DNA of 64,000 nucleotides from contig NZ_JEMF01000003.1 of the NCBI RefSeq assembly GCF_000591415.1, forward strand, positions 1 to 64,000, read 5' to 3'. This stretch comes from Cobetia crustatorum. Its GTDB lineage: Bacteria; Pseudomonadota; Gammaproteobacteria; Pseudomonadales; Halomonadaceae. The notes beneath the pieces are model-generated. The model was not told where the DNA came from and did not search any database. It was given only the letters and a program-made list of their open reading frames with translations. Below are positions 45,751 through 54,763 of this stretch, in pieces. The first letter of the stretch is position 1; each line of letters begins with the position of its first letter. Made by a program: the position numbers and the translations under genes.

Positions 45751-46176
45751 ATGATTTGGCTAAAAGCGTTTGCTGCTGCATTTCTGGCGACTCTGATCTT
45801 TCATCAAGGGTTGTTTGGCGTGTTCTATCTCACCGATTTGATCCCCAAGGCACCTTACAACATGACGCCGACCGGGCCATTGGGGATACCTTCGGTTATC
45901 TCGCTAGCCTTCTGGGGCGGCCTATGGGGCGTGCCGTTGTGGGCATTGGTACGTCGTCGTGTGGGGGTGAGTCACTGGTTGATTAGCCTGTTGTTCGGTG
46001 CCATCGGCCCGACCGCAGTTGCCATGCTTATTGTCTTTCCGCTGAAAGGAATCGCAGTCGCACCGGCGATGGTAGTGGGTGGACTTTTACTCAACGGCGC
46101 CTGGGGTGTGGGGACTAGTTTATTGATGCGTGTGTTCGGTGAGACGCCTGCCAAAGCATCCAGCGCGTCATCGTGA
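45751..46176 (+). CDS. hypothetical membrane protein
   Basis: A 141-residue integral membrane protein with four predicted helices (IWLKAFAAAFLATLIFHQGLF, IPSVISLAFWGGLWGVPLWALV, LISLLFGAIGPTAVAMLIVF, PAMVVGGLLLNGAWGVGTSLL). I do not recognise the family. AAGGA lies 7 bases before ATG 45751; the ATG at 45745 is too close. Its stop overlaps the start of the ZIP-like gene by 4 bases (GTGA), so the two are translationally coupled. Confidence 0.75.
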   Translation: MIWLKAFAAAFLATLIFHQGLFGVFYLTDLIPKAPYNMTPTGPLGIPSVISLAFWGGLWGVPLWALVRRRVGVSHWLISLLFGAIGPTAVAMLIVFPLKGIAVAPAMVVGGLLLNGAWGVGTSLLMRVFGETPAKASSASS

Positions 46177-46889
46177 GTCTGGATATTCCCTGGGGAATGC
46201 TAGCATTGGCCTGGGGCGCGGGGCTGTGCATTCCGTTAGGAGGTGTTATCGCTCAGTTGGAGCGCAGCCACGAGAGCCACGTCAAACACAGCTGGCTTGC
46301 CGGTATCACTGCACTGGGGGGCGGCATTCTATTGGCGGCGGTATCGTTGGTATTGGTGCCGCATGCCATGCAAGCGCTGTCAGTATGGCCGCTGCTGGGG
46401 TTATTCCTGCTGGGCGCGATCGGCTTCATGCAAGTCGATCGCTGGTTGGCCCGTGGTAGTGGTGCCAAGGGCCAACTGCTGGCGATGTTGATGGATTTCA
46501 TTCCTGAGGCCATTGCGCTCGGGGCCTTGGCATCAGCATCACCTGCCGCTGCCATGCTGATGGCGCTATTTATCGCTGCCCAGAACCTACCGGAAGGCTT
46601 CAATGCCTATCGGGAGCTGGAAGGTGCAGGGCTCAGTGCACGTCAGGGGCTCGGTGCCTTTCTGTTGCTCTCTTTGCTGGGACCGTTGGCCGCTTTATCC
46701 GGCCATCTCTGGTTGGCGGACGCCCCGGGCGTATTGGGTGGACTGATGGCATTTGCTGCCGGTGGCATCCTGTATCTGATTTTCCAGGACATTGCGCCTC
46801 AGGTGCGAGTTGTCCATCACTGGTCCCCGCCGCTGGGGGCCACAGTAGGCTTTATGGTTGGCATGCTGGGCGATCGCCTAGTGGGCTGA
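46173..46889 (+). CDS. ZIP family metal transporter-like protein
   Basis: A 238-residue membrane protein of about eight helices. The paired motifs MDFIPEAIALGAL (helix 4) and AAQNLPEGFNAY (helix 5) carry the metal-site residues of ZIP transporters. His-rich loops are small (ERSHESHVKHSW near residue 31). ZIP proteins bring zinc, iron or manganese into the cytoplasm; the metal is unknown here. The GTG start overlaps the preceding gene by 4 bases. Shorter than ZupT (257). Confidence 0.85.
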   Translation: MSLDIPWGMLALAWGAGLCIPLGGVIAQLERSHESHVKHSWLAGITALGGGILLAAVSLVLVPHAMQALSVWPLLGLFLLGAIGFMQVDRWLARGSGAKGQLLAMLMDFIPEAIALGALASASPAAAMLMALFIAAQNLPEGFNAYRELEGAGLSARQGLGAFLLLSLLGPLAALSGHLWLADAPGVLGGLMAFAAGGILYLIFQDIAPQVRVVHHWSPPLGATVGFMVGMLGDRLVG

Positions 46890-46970
46890 TAGCACGTCAG
46901 GTCTGGCGGACTCAGTACCAATCGAGTATCGCGCCCCTCCGTTAAACCATTCTCCCGAGACGGATATCTC

Positions 46971-47555
46971 ATGAGTGAGCATGCCAAAGACAGTGGTCTT
47001 ACCGGACTGCTGGAAGAGTTGGATCGAGAGATAGTGGGAGATATCTCGTTGGGCAGCATTCTGGAACACTTCAATTCACGCGGCTTTGGGCCCTTGGTGG
47101 TACTGCCAGCCTTGCTGGTGTTGTTGCCCACAGGTGCCATTCCTGGCGTACCGACGACCTGTGCGTTGTTTATCGTATTGATTGCCGGTCAGCTGCTGTT
47201 GGGGCGACGTACACCGTGGTTACCCAAGCGCTTGGCGGATTTCAGCTTCGATCACACACGCCTGACACATGGGGTACAGCGCGTTCGCCCCTGGACCCTA
47301 CGAATAGATCGCCTGCTCAAGCCGCGGTTGAGATTCATGACACAGGGCTTTGCCTATCGTGCCATTGCCATATTGGCCATCGCGCTGGCACTGACCATGG
47401 TACCGCTTGAATTAGTGCCATTCGCGGCGGCGCTACCGGCTGTCACGCTATTGCTACTTGGGTTGGGGCTGATTGGGGAGGATGGCCTGGTTATCTTGCT
47501 AGCGTTGTTGGTGATGCTGGCAGATGCAGCCGCTGGGGTTTGGCTAGTCGGTTGA
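46971..47555 (+). CDS. ExoD family membrane protein
   Basis: A 194-residue protein with a short soluble N-terminus (LTGLLEELDREIVGDISLGSILEHF) and hydrophobic segments (LVVLPALLVLLPTGAIPGVPTTCALFIVLIAGQLLLG, then a C-terminal triple helix). It matches the exopolysaccharide synthesis ExoD family, named from Rhizobium, whose biochemical role is still unclear. PxxGAIPGVP is conserved in the family. Single gene on the same strand as the ZIP gene, 81 bases away. Confidence 0.87.
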   Translation: MSEHAKDSGLTGLLEELDREIVGDISLGSILEHFNSRGFGPLVVLPALLVLLPTGAIPGVPTTCALFIVLIAGQLLLGRRTPWLPKRLADFSFDHTRLTHGVQRVRPWTLRIDRLLKPRLRFMTQGFAYRAIAILAIALALTMVPLELVPFAAALPAVTLLLLGLGLIGEDGLVILLALLVMLADAAAGVWLVG

Positions 47556-47761
47556 ACCTGGCGTTGGAGCATCAATGATCATGAAGCGTACTCTGTGGGT
47601 GTGAGTGCCCCTCAGGCAAACAGATTAACGAGTGTTACGTGCTGGCGGCCTTGCAGTCGGTGATGTTGCAGATGACTTTTCAGGCTGTCTTCGCTCGCCT
47701 AGACTGGTCGTCTGTCCGTACCGTGGGGGTGCGAGGTGGATCTGTCTGAAGGACATTGTTC

Positions 47762-48406
47762 ATGTTTGATTTCATCCAGTTTGATACCGCCTTCTGGTCA
47801 TTTGTCGTGGCTATTACTCTGCTGACCGTGACCCCCGGCGTCGATACGCTGTTGGTGATACGCAATACCTCGCGTGGCGGGCTGCGCGATGGTGTGCTGA
47901 CCAGCCTGGCCATCTGTGCGGGGCTTTTTGTGCATGCACTAGTGTCTTCGGCAGGCATCTCGTTGATCTTGCTTCAATCGGCGTGGGCCTTCTCCGCGCT
48001 CAAGCTCATCGGTGCTGCCTATTTGATCTGGCTGGGCATGAAGAGTTTGCTGAGTGCGCGACGCGCACGTGGGCTTGAGGTCGAGGCCGGTGTCGTCCGC
48101 CAGTACGTGTCACTCTGGCAGCCGCTGCGGGAGGGGTTCCTTTCCAATGTGCTCAATCCCAAGACCGTGGTGTTTTACATGGCCTTTCTGCCGCAATTCA
48201 TCGCGCCGACAGATCCCGCAGTCCTCAAGTCCTTATGGCTGGCTGGCATTCACTTCGTGATTGCCAATATCTGGCAGATTGGCATAACGCTGATGGTCGG
48301 CGGTGCTGGGCGCTGGTTGGCGAAACCGCGCGTGTCGCGCTGGATGGAAGGCATCACCGGTTCGGTGATGGTACTGCTCGGAGCGCGTCTCGCGCTCAGC
48401 CGCTAG
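47762..48406 (+). CDS. LysE/RhtB family amino-acid exporter
   Basis: A six-helix exporter of 214 residues. Signatures: LLTVTPGVDTLLVIRNTSRGGLRDGV near residue 20, LKLIGAAYLIWLGMKSLL and FLSNVLNPKTVVFYMAFLPQFI. Members export homoserine, threonine, leucine or basic amino acids; the substrate is unknown. ATG 47762 has AAGGA 8 bases upstream; the TTG at 47756 is less likely. No linked regulator. Confidence 0.92.
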   Translation: MFDFIQFDTAFWSFVVAITLLTVTPGVDTLLVIRNTSRGGLRDGVLTSLAICAGLFVHALVSSAGISLILLQSAWAFSALKLIGAAYLIWLGMKSLLSARRARGLEVEAGVVRQYVSLWQPLREGFLSNVLNPKTVVFYMAFLPQFIAPTDPAVLKSLWLAGIHFVIANIWQIGITLMVGGAGRWLAKPRVSRWMEGITGSVMVLLGARLALSR

Positions 48407-48472
48407 GCCGTGTGGGCGATAGCGATCATTGCGACGGAGAGCAGGGATGACAACATGTATCCCTCATGACAC

Positions 48473-49009
48473 ATGGATCCTGTGACACTGACCCTGGCGG
48501 CCTTTCTCAAGGTTGTCACCCACCTTGAGCCGCGCGACATCGTGGATGTCTATGATTCGCGTGTGCAGCAGCTACGGGTGCTCTATTACGGTTACAACAT
48601 CGATTTTCGCCACCAGTTATGGCGTATTGATGGTGCTTCCGTATGTGAGAGTATCGGTAGAAGTGGTAGTCCTGGTGAGCAGCGCAAATGCTCGCGTATG
48701 GCTAGTCGGTTGTTTGTCGAAACATGCCATGCATTACAGCAGCGCGGTCGTGCAGCGCATATTGAGACGCGTACCATGTACTGCAAGGCAGCCGCCACCT
48801 ACAAGCCGCTACGCGACCCTTACGCAGGCATGACGGCCGCGCAGCGTGAGGCGCGCAAGTCGCTCGAGGCTGCCCAACAACGTGCCGAGCATGCCTGTAA
48901 TCGTTATGTACTCGATGCATTGTCGTCGAGTTCGCTTGAAGTGCTGCGCTTGCGACAGCGTTACTGCAATGAGAGCAATCGCTTGTCATCACGGCTGAAT
49001 AAGCCATAA
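48473..49009 (+). CDS. hypothetical protein with six cysteines
   Basis: I do not recognise this 178-residue protein. It has Cys residues at six positions (ASVCES, RKCSRM, ETCHAL, MYCKA, HACNRY, RYCNES) and long charged helices (TAAQREARKSLEAAQQRAEHAC). Even numbers of Cys suggest disulfides and export, but no signal peptide is visible: the N-terminus (MDPVTLTLAAFLKVV) is short and an in-frame stop lies right before it. There is no clear ribosome-binding site. Either the start is misread, an upstream base is missing, or it is cytoplasmic. Confidence 0.6.
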   Translation: MDPVTLTLAAFLKVVTHLEPRDIVDVYDSRVQQLRVLYYGYNIDFRHQLWRIDGASVCESIGRSGSPGEQRKCSRMASRLFVETCHALQQRGRAAHIETRTMYCKAAATYKPLRDPYAGMTAAQREARKSLEAAQQRAEHACNRYVLDALSSSSLEVLRLRQRYCNESNRLSSRLNKP

Positions 49010-49130
49010 GGCGCAGGGTGATTGCCAATAGCGATTGGCAAGGCGCGAGCGACAACCGCGAATATTCGTCATGTTGTCATAACACAGAGACCGGCCCCTC
49101 AAGGCTGGCACAGGCAGGGAATGCAATCGG

Positions 49131-50096
49131 ATGAGTCTTTCACATGCCTTACGTCGCCAATTGGGCGGGTTTATCGCCTTGATACTGGCGGTAGCAGGGA
49201 TCGCTGCCTGGCTATTTGCTGTTGATGAAGGACGCTGGGTCGGGCGTGCAACCACACGGCCAGAAACACTGAATCTGGAGACGGTCGAGCAGGGCAATCT
49301 GCCGGTCAATCAGTTTGTCTCGCTGCGCAATCACTGGGCTGTCTATCGTGAGCATGTCGCGACCTTCCGACTGGACGCCGTGAGTGGCGAAGGGCAGCGC
49401 ATCGAGACGCTGTATTATCCGGTCATTTCTGACATGAATCCCTATCTGTTGGAGTTGGCGGGGCTGTCACGCGCCTTTGGGGGGATCGATAATATTCCCG
49501 CTGACGAGTGGCCGCGTATCGAGAGGATGGGGGTGTTGATACGCACGGACTCGGTGCAGAGTCTTGAAAATGTGCCGCCGCTGATCGAATTCCCGGATGG
49601 CCTGTTCGGGACGGTGCTGCATGCTGAGACTGACCTGCCGAGGGATGAGCGTGAGCTGTTATCGGAGCGTTGGCCTGAGATTGATTTGTCGCGCGTCGTT
49701 ATCGTCAATGCGGGGCACCGTCCAGGTAATGTCTGGTCGATGCTTGCTTACGGCGGGCTAGGCTTGATTAGCTGGGGGCTAGCTATCCTGCTGGCGTGGC
49801 GGTTACTACGCTCACCGCGCTCTTCGCAGAGTGCCGGCGCACAAGGCGGGCCGGGGGCGCTGCAGACTCAGCACAGTGATGGTCTATCAGCCAGAAGTCC
49901 GTTGGAGACTGGCGTATCATCCCCCAAGGGGCAGAAGACTCCACGGGAGAGTGATGAGCGCCCGCTTAGCTACGCTGAAGCATTGGGACGTTATGCGCCT
50001 CAGAATAATGTGCCTTCTTCTCCGCGGCTTGCTGACAGTCAGCCAGCCAAGGGTGCTACGCCGCTCTCGGGGATTCGCGCACAACGTGACGACTGA
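49131..50096 (+). CDS. hypothetical membrane protein with a large periplasmic domain
   Basis: A 321-residue protein: N-terminal helix (FIALILAVAGIAAWLFAV), an extracytoplasmic domain of about 165 residues (WAVYREHVATFRLDAVSGEGQ, VQSLENVPPLIEFP), a second helix (MLAYGGLGLISWGLAILLAW) and a Ser/Pro/Gln-rich cytoplasmic tail of about 100 residues that looks disordered. The topology is plain; the family is not one I know. The ribosome-binding site is CAGGGA, rather far from the ATG. A terminator follows. Confidence 0.72.
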   Translation: MSLSHALRRQLGGFIALILAVAGIAAWLFAVDEGRWVGRATTRPETLNLETVEQGNLPVNQFVSLRNHWAVYREHVATFRLDAVSGEGQRIETLYYPVISDMNPYLLELAGLSRAFGGIDNIPADEWPRIERMGVLIRTDSVQSLENVPPLIEFPDGLFGTVLHAETDLPRDERELLSERWPEIDLSRVVIVNAGHRPGNVWSMLAYGGLGLISWGLAILLAWRLLRSPRSSQSAGAQGGPGALQTQHSDGLSARSPLETGVSSPKGQKTPRESDERPLSYAEALGRYAPQNNVPSSPRLADSQPAKGATPLSGIRAQRDD

Positions 50097-50158
50097 TTCC
50101 TGATGTGGGTCATGCTAGGTCCGGATAGGAGTGCTTGATATCAGTGCTTTGTCAGCCA

Positions 50159-50200
50159 AACACAAAAACGCCAGCCCTGAGAGGCTGGCGTTTTTGTGTT
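50159..50200. terminator. bidirectional terminator between 49131-50096 and slt
   Basis: An 18-base perfect stem (50159-50176 with 50183-50200), loop CTGAGA, with A and T runs at the ends, between convergent genes. Confidence 0.93.
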
Positions 50201-50228
50201 GCAAGCAATGGCTTTTGACGTCAGTGAA

Positions 50229-52211
50229 TCAGCGGCGGTCGACCATTGCGGTGGTATAGCGTTGGCTGACTTCACGCTCACTGACGACCTTGACGCCTTC
50301 GCTTGAGCCTTTTGCCAGGCTTTCGAAGATAACGCGGTAGGCCAGTACTGCCTTGACGTATTCGCGTGTTTCCTTGAACGGGATACGTTCGACGAAGCGA
50401 TCGTACTCGTCCGGCGTATTGGCCAGCCAGCGATCAACACGGCCTGGGCCTGCATTGTAGGCAGCGGCAGCGGCAAGACGATTGCCGGAATAGCGGTCCA
50501 TCATCTCACGAATGTAGGTGCTGCCGAGGCGGATGTTGGTATCTGGATCATTCAGTGCAGAATTGCTCGGCACTGACAGGCCCAGATCACGACTTACCTT
50601 GGCTGCGGTGCCCGGCATCAGCTGCATCAGACCACGTGCGCCGACAGGGGAGGTTGCCGTCGGATTGAAGGCGCTTTCGCGACGCGCCAGCGCCATCAGC
50701 ATCCACGGATCGACACCTGCATTGGCACCATAGCGCTGGAAGTCCTGCTGCCAGGCGGGCGGGAAGCGCCAGGACAGCCCGTCCCATAGCTTGCCGCGAA
50801 TGGTCGCAAATACACTCAGGTCGTACCACTGCTGCTTGAGCGCGTAGGCGGCTAGTCGGCGTGCCCCTGCGTCATCGGCCTGGGCTGCAGCATTGAACCA
50901 CTCTGAACGAGCCAGCCCGATCTCGTCGATGTTCATCAGCGCCTTCACGCGTTTCACCGCCGGAAGCTCACCGATATTGGCCATCTCTGCATCGGAGAAG
51001 ACCTGGTCATCACGGTTCAGCGCATACGCCTTGCCAATACGATCAGCGGCAAGGAATCCGAAGAAATTGCGCTCACCTGCTGCACGGGCCCAGGCAGCTT
51101 GCGCCTCTTGCTGATTACCAAGGCTGGCGTCAGCGCGGCCCAGCCAGTACTGATAGCGTGCCTCGGAATTGAAGCGATCCGGCATCTTAAGCACCCACTT
51201 GCGAACGTCCGTCCAGTTACCTTCACGGACGGCATTGCGCATGCGTAGGTCAAACAGCTCTTCGTCGTCCAATATTGCTAGACGTTGATCTACCCAGCCC
51301 TGGTTATTGGGGACGTTACGCACCAGCGAATAGAAGGCCAGGTCACGTTCGACATCATGGCGCTGTTCATCGCTCATCGGCATGTGTGGGTTTATCTTGC
51401 GCCATGCTTCCAGCGCAGCTTCGGTATCGGCGCGAATGAAGCCATGCATCGCGGCGACGCTCAGGCTGGCAAAGGCATGGCCGCCGTGGCCGAGATTGGT
51501 CGGAATGCGCGTGATGGCAGAGAAGTTGCCTTCAAGTTGTGCGCGAGCAGAGATCGCCTGCTGCCAGCTGCTTGGCAATTGGCGCTCTAGATAGCTGACC
51601 ATGCTGCCCTGGCCAGCTGCCCACGCCAGCATGGCGCGCTCCCAGATAGCCTGATCATCAATCACACCACGCGAGCGCAGCGCCGAAAACAGGGGATCAC
51701 AGGCTGAATCCTGAGAGCCCGAGACGTGCCACAGTTTCAGCCCGCCTTTGGAAGCGGTTGCCAGATCATTGGAGAGCTGGGCCGTGTAGTAGTAACACTG
51801 ACGGCTGGCACCTGCAGGTTCACCATCACTGACCTCCCGTAGCGCATCATAGCGTCCGGAACTGCCGTAGGCTGAAATGGCCTGGCCGCGCATCCACTCT
51901 GCCAGCGGTGAATCGGCGTGACGCTCGATGAAGGACAGCACTTCAGAGGCTGTCGCATTGGGCAAGCGTGCCTTGAGCTGGTGATACTCGATATAGCCTT
52001 CCAGTACGTGACCATTGACGGCGGTCTGCTGGATCTCATTGAAGCGCTTGGCCCGCGCATCATTGAAGGCATCGCGGAAGCTCTGGTCGCTGGGAGTGGC
52101 TGCCTGCAGTGGCAGACTCAACCCCAGCAGAAGGCCAAGGCCGGTCAAGCGACGCAGTGTCGCGAGGCGGCCTAGTGCGCGTATGCCGCGGCCGGTATGG
52201 GAAGAAAGCAT
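50229..52211 (-). CDS. slt: soluble lytic murein transglycosylase (Slt70 type)
   Basis: Cleaves peptidoglycan to 1,6-anhydro-muropeptides in the periplasm. From ATG 52211 (AGGTGA 8 bases upstream) it has 660 residues. A signal peptide ends near LGLSLPLQAAT, then an alpha-superhelical U/L domain, and a C-terminal goose-lysozyme-like domain with catalytic Glu512 (ARRESAFNPTATSPVGARGLMQLMPGTA), then AAYNAGPGRVDRWL. The frame is open to 52400, but the added 63 residues do not fit a signal sequence. Length is typical. Divergent from ykvA. Confidence 0.95.
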   Translation of the reverse strand: MLSSHTGRGIRALGRLATLRRLTGLGLLLGLSLPLQAATPSDQSFRDAFNDARAKRFNEIQQTAVNGHVLEGYIEYHQLKARLPNATASEVLSFIERHADSPLAEWMRGQAISAYGSSGRYDALREVSDGEPAGASRQCYYYTAQLSNDLATASKGGLKLWHVSGSQDSACDPLFSALRSRGVIDDQAIWERAMLAWAAGQGSMVSYLERQLPSSWQQAISARAQLEGNFSAITRIPTNLGHGGHAFASLSVAAMHGFIRADTEAALEAWRKINPHMPMSDEQRHDVERDLAFYSLVRNVPNNQGWVDQRLAILDDEELFDLRMRNAVREGNWTDVRKWVLKMPDRFNSEARYQYWLGRADASLGNQQEAQAAWARAAGERNFFGFLAADRIGKAYALNRDDQVFSDAEMANIGELPAVKRVKALMNIDEIGLARSEWFNAAAQADDAGARRLAAYALKQQWYDLSVFATIRGKLWDGLSWRFPPAWQQDFQRYGANAGVDPWMLMALARRESAFNPTATSPVGARGLMQLMPGTAAKVSRDLGLSVPSNSALNDPDTNIRLGSTYIREMMDRYSGNRLAAAAAYNAGPGRVDRWLANTPDEYDRFVERIPFKETREYVKAVLAYRVIFESLAKGSSEGVKVVSEREVSQRYTTAMVDRR

Positions 52212-52439
52212 GCCTGGTGTCACCTGTAGACTCCTGCGACTGTCGGTAAGGGGGCGAAATGCTATTGCGACCTTGTGGTAGCGGCTCAGTGCCCCGATTC
52301 TCGGTATCTGGGGTTGCCGATCCAGAACCCGTTGATATGCATCGTGGCAGCCGATGGCGCTGAATAACAGTACCATCTGATACTGGCCGCAAAATGCCAT
52401 GAAAAGTAAATGCTGTGGAAAGTACGAGGAGTCTTCCGT

Positions 52440-52757
52440 ATGGGCAAGGCGTTATGGTTGACGCGACTGTTTGGACGTCGTCGTATTCTGGGCAAGGCGA
52501 GCGCGGCACTGCGTACGTTAGGGCCGCTGATTCGTGATGTCGTCTCCGGTCGTTATCGTCCAGTGCCGTGGAAGGCGCTGGGACTGGCGGCGGGGGCGTT
52601 TATTTATCTGATATCACCGCTGGATTTGATTCCCGATGTCCTGGTCGGCCTTGGGTTGCTGGATGACTTGGTGATCGTGACCTGGTTGCTCGGCAAGCTG
52701 GATGATGCGCTGGAAGATTATCGCTGCTGGCGGGGTGAAACACCGCCACAGGTCTGA
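52440..52757 (+). CDS. YkvA family (DUF1232) membrane protein
   Basis: A 105-residue protein with the DUF1232 core ALGLAAGAFIYLISPLDLIPD followed by VLVGLGLLDDLVIVTWLL; the short basic N-terminus (WLTRLFGRRRILGKAS) and acidic tail are typical. The SPxDLIPD motif is diagnostic. Function unknown. CGAGGAG lies about 9 bases before ATG 52440; an ATG at 52410 is less supported. It is transcribed away from slt. Confidence 0.9.
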   Translation: MGKALWLTRLFGRRRILGKASAALRTLGPLIRDVVSGRYRPVPWKALGLAAGAFIYLISPLDLIPDVLVGLGLLDDLVIVTWLLGKLDDALEDYRCWRGETPPQV

Positions 52758-52927
52758 CCATCCAGTCGCTATACCGTACTGCCTGGCGCTATCCATTGGC
52801 CGCATGGCCGTCAGCAATGACTTTGCTTTATGCTCGGCTTGGTATATATCAAACGTAAGTTTGAAATGTCATGTGTCAGGTGCTTGCACCGGCTTGCCTG
52901 CTCTTCATGAACTCCAAGGAGCTTACG

Positions 52928-53314
52928 ATGCTTATCTATGCCTGTCTGGTGTTTGCCGCTCTGATGCTGGTGTTCACCAAGGTGCCAGTCGCTTGGGCAC
53001 AGCACCGTGCCGGAGGTTATGACAATCATGATCCGCGGGCTCAGCAGCGCATGCTTGAGGGCTTCGGTGCACGAGCGTTGGCGGCACACCACAATAGCAT
53101 CGAGGCGTTCCCGATCTTTGCCGTTGGTGTGCTGGTCAGCATTATCGTCGCCCCTGGCGCCCCGCTTGCTACTACGCTTGCGGTGATCTTCGTGCTGGCG
53201 CGTTTGGGTTACTGGGCCTGCTATCTGGCCAATATTGCGCTGCTGCGTTCCTTGCTGTGGGGTGTCGGCCTCATCGTATCTATCTTGCTGATGGCAATGC
53301 CGTTATGGATGTGA
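52928..53314 (+). CDS. MAPEG family membrane protein
   Basis: A 128-residue four-helix protein of the MAPEG type. The pattern RMLEGFGARALAAHHNSIEAFPIFAVGVL between helices 1 and 2 and LARLGYWACYLANIALLRSLLWGVG are family hallmarks. Bacterial members are of uncertain activity; eukaryotic members are glutathione-dependent. AAGGAGC lies 6 bases before ATG 52928. Its stop overlaps the start of the hotdog gene by 10 bases, so the two are coupled. Confidence 0.93.
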   Translation: MLIYACLVFAALMLVFTKVPVAWAQHRAGGYDNHDPRAQQRMLEGFGARALAAHHNSIEAFPIFAVGVLVSIIVAPGAPLATTLAVIFVLARLGYWACYLANIALLRSLLWGVGLIVSILLMAMPLWM

Positions 53315-54477
53315 GTACTACGCCACTGGCAGAGGCCGCAGATACGCACCAGAGCTTACTGACGCTGGTGGTCAATCTGCGCGACGTGCCATGTGCGGGT
53401 GGTGAGCTGGAGGATGTGGCCTGGCAGCATGCGCTGTCACGTTTCGTCGCTTTCATTCCGCATACTCAACGGCTGGGAGTCACGGTAGAGACAGTAAAGG
53501 CTCCCGCGGTACGCATGCAGCTACCGTGGCAACCCGCGTTGATCGGCGATCCTCACCGCCGGCTGGTACATGGTGGTGTGTTGACGATGTTTGCCGACAC
53601 CCTGTGTGGTAGTGCAGTGCTCACTGGATTACCGATGCCAGAAGTCTGCCCGACACTGGACCTGCGCCTTGATCACTATCGCCCCGGTATAGAAGGGCTG
53701 CCGCTATATGGTGAGGCGCGAGTGCTGCGGGTGACCGAATCGATGGTGTTTACCGAGGCGCAGATCTGGCAGCAGCCAGGCCGACTCCTGTGCCGCGCCA
53801 TTGGTAACTTCGTGCGACTGGGTGAACGTAATACTCCCTCTGGCTTTGCCGAGGCGCTACTGGCGGCTGCCAAGATGACTGCTGCCTCCTCCTCAGCGGT
53901 TTCGACTGGCGCAGCAGCGCATATCCCATTGGGCGAGACAACATCGACTGCCTCTGATGTTGAGCAGAACGCCCGCGGGTTGCTGAGTGCGCGCCGCTTT
54001 GTCGAAGAACAGCGAACGCATGCTCAGCTGGCGGCGTTACTGGCAAGCTTGCCGTATGCAAAGGCGATCGGGCTTGGGTTGTGTGCTCTTGAAGAGGCGC
54101 CCACCGCCGATGCTGAGTTACCGCCAGAGCATGCGGTGCGCTACGAGATGGCAGCAATGCCGGACAATGTCGGCAATCCATTGTTGCCCGCCGTGCATGG
54201 TGGCGTACTGGCAGCAGCGATGGAGACAGCCGCCACGCTAGAAGTACTCAGGCGTTACAGCCATGCCGGGCAAGAGGCGCGGCTGCCCAAGCTGATCGAC
54301 TTCTCCATTGACTACCTGGCGACGGCGCGTGGTGACAGTGCGACATGCATCGAGTGTGAGGTGATTCGGGCAGGGCGTCGCATGGTCAACGTGCGCGTCA
54401 GCGCTTGGCAGCGATCGCTGGGAAGGCTGGTAGCCAGTGCTCGCATGCACTTTGTACTGGAGTCGTTGGAGGGCTGA
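53305..54477 (+). CDS. tandem hotdog-fold thioesterase-like protein
   Basis: A 390-residue cytoplasmic protein of two PaaI-type hotdog domains. The first (about residues 35-190) has LVHGGVLTMFADTLCG, the second (about 250-390) AVHGGVLAAAMETAAT; each HGG opens the active-site helix. In the second the usual Asp is Glu (AME) and the third Gly is changed. Between them lies a Ser/Thr/Ala-rich linker. Acyl-CoA hydrolysis is the family activity, but the substrate is unknown. The start is inside the MAPEG stop region (10-base overlap). A strong terminator follows. Confidence 0.87.
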   Translation: MDVSTTPLAEAADTHQSLLTLVVNLRDVPCAGGELEDVAWQHALSRFVAFIPHTQRLGVTVETVKAPAVRMQLPWQPALIGDPHRRLVHGGVLTMFADTLCGSAVLTGLPMPEVCPTLDLRLDHYRPGIEGLPLYGEARVLRVTESMVFTEAQIWQQPGRLLCRAIGNFVRLGERNTPSGFAEALLAAAKMTAASSSAVSTGAAAHIPLGETTSTASDVEQNARGLLSARRFVEEQRTHAQLAALLASLPYAKAIGLGLCALEEAPTADAELPPEHAVRYEMAAMPDNVGNPLLPAVHGGVLAAAMETAATLEVLRRYSHAGQEARLPKLIDFSIDYLATARGDSATCIECEVIRAGRRMVNVRVSAWQRSLGRLVASARMHFVLESLEG

Positions 54478-54537
54478 TGTGTTGTGAGAGGCAGCATTTA
54501 TGATCCGGCCGCTGATCAAGCAGCCTGTATTGACTCG

Positions 54538-54574
54538 ACACCCCTTGGCTGCGACAGCGCCAAGGGGTGTTTTT
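54538..54574 (+). terminator. rho-independent terminator after the hotdog gene
   Basis: ACACCCCTTGGC (54538-54549) pairs with GCCAAGGGGTGT (54559-54570), loop of 9, followed by TTTT. Confidence 0.92.
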
Positions 54575-54763
54575 CATTTGTCCTTAGCCACCGCTAGTGC
54601 CTTGAAATCGCTCACCCTTGCCCCATATCAGGTTCACGAGTGCTCTGGTATGACCTGTCGCCGATAAAGGTGGGCGACCATGAGCCGATTTTTCCTGCTA
54701 CAGCTGCCACGTTGGTGGCTGCGGGTATCCACATCAGGCATCTACCACGAGGGGTCCCTTGCA

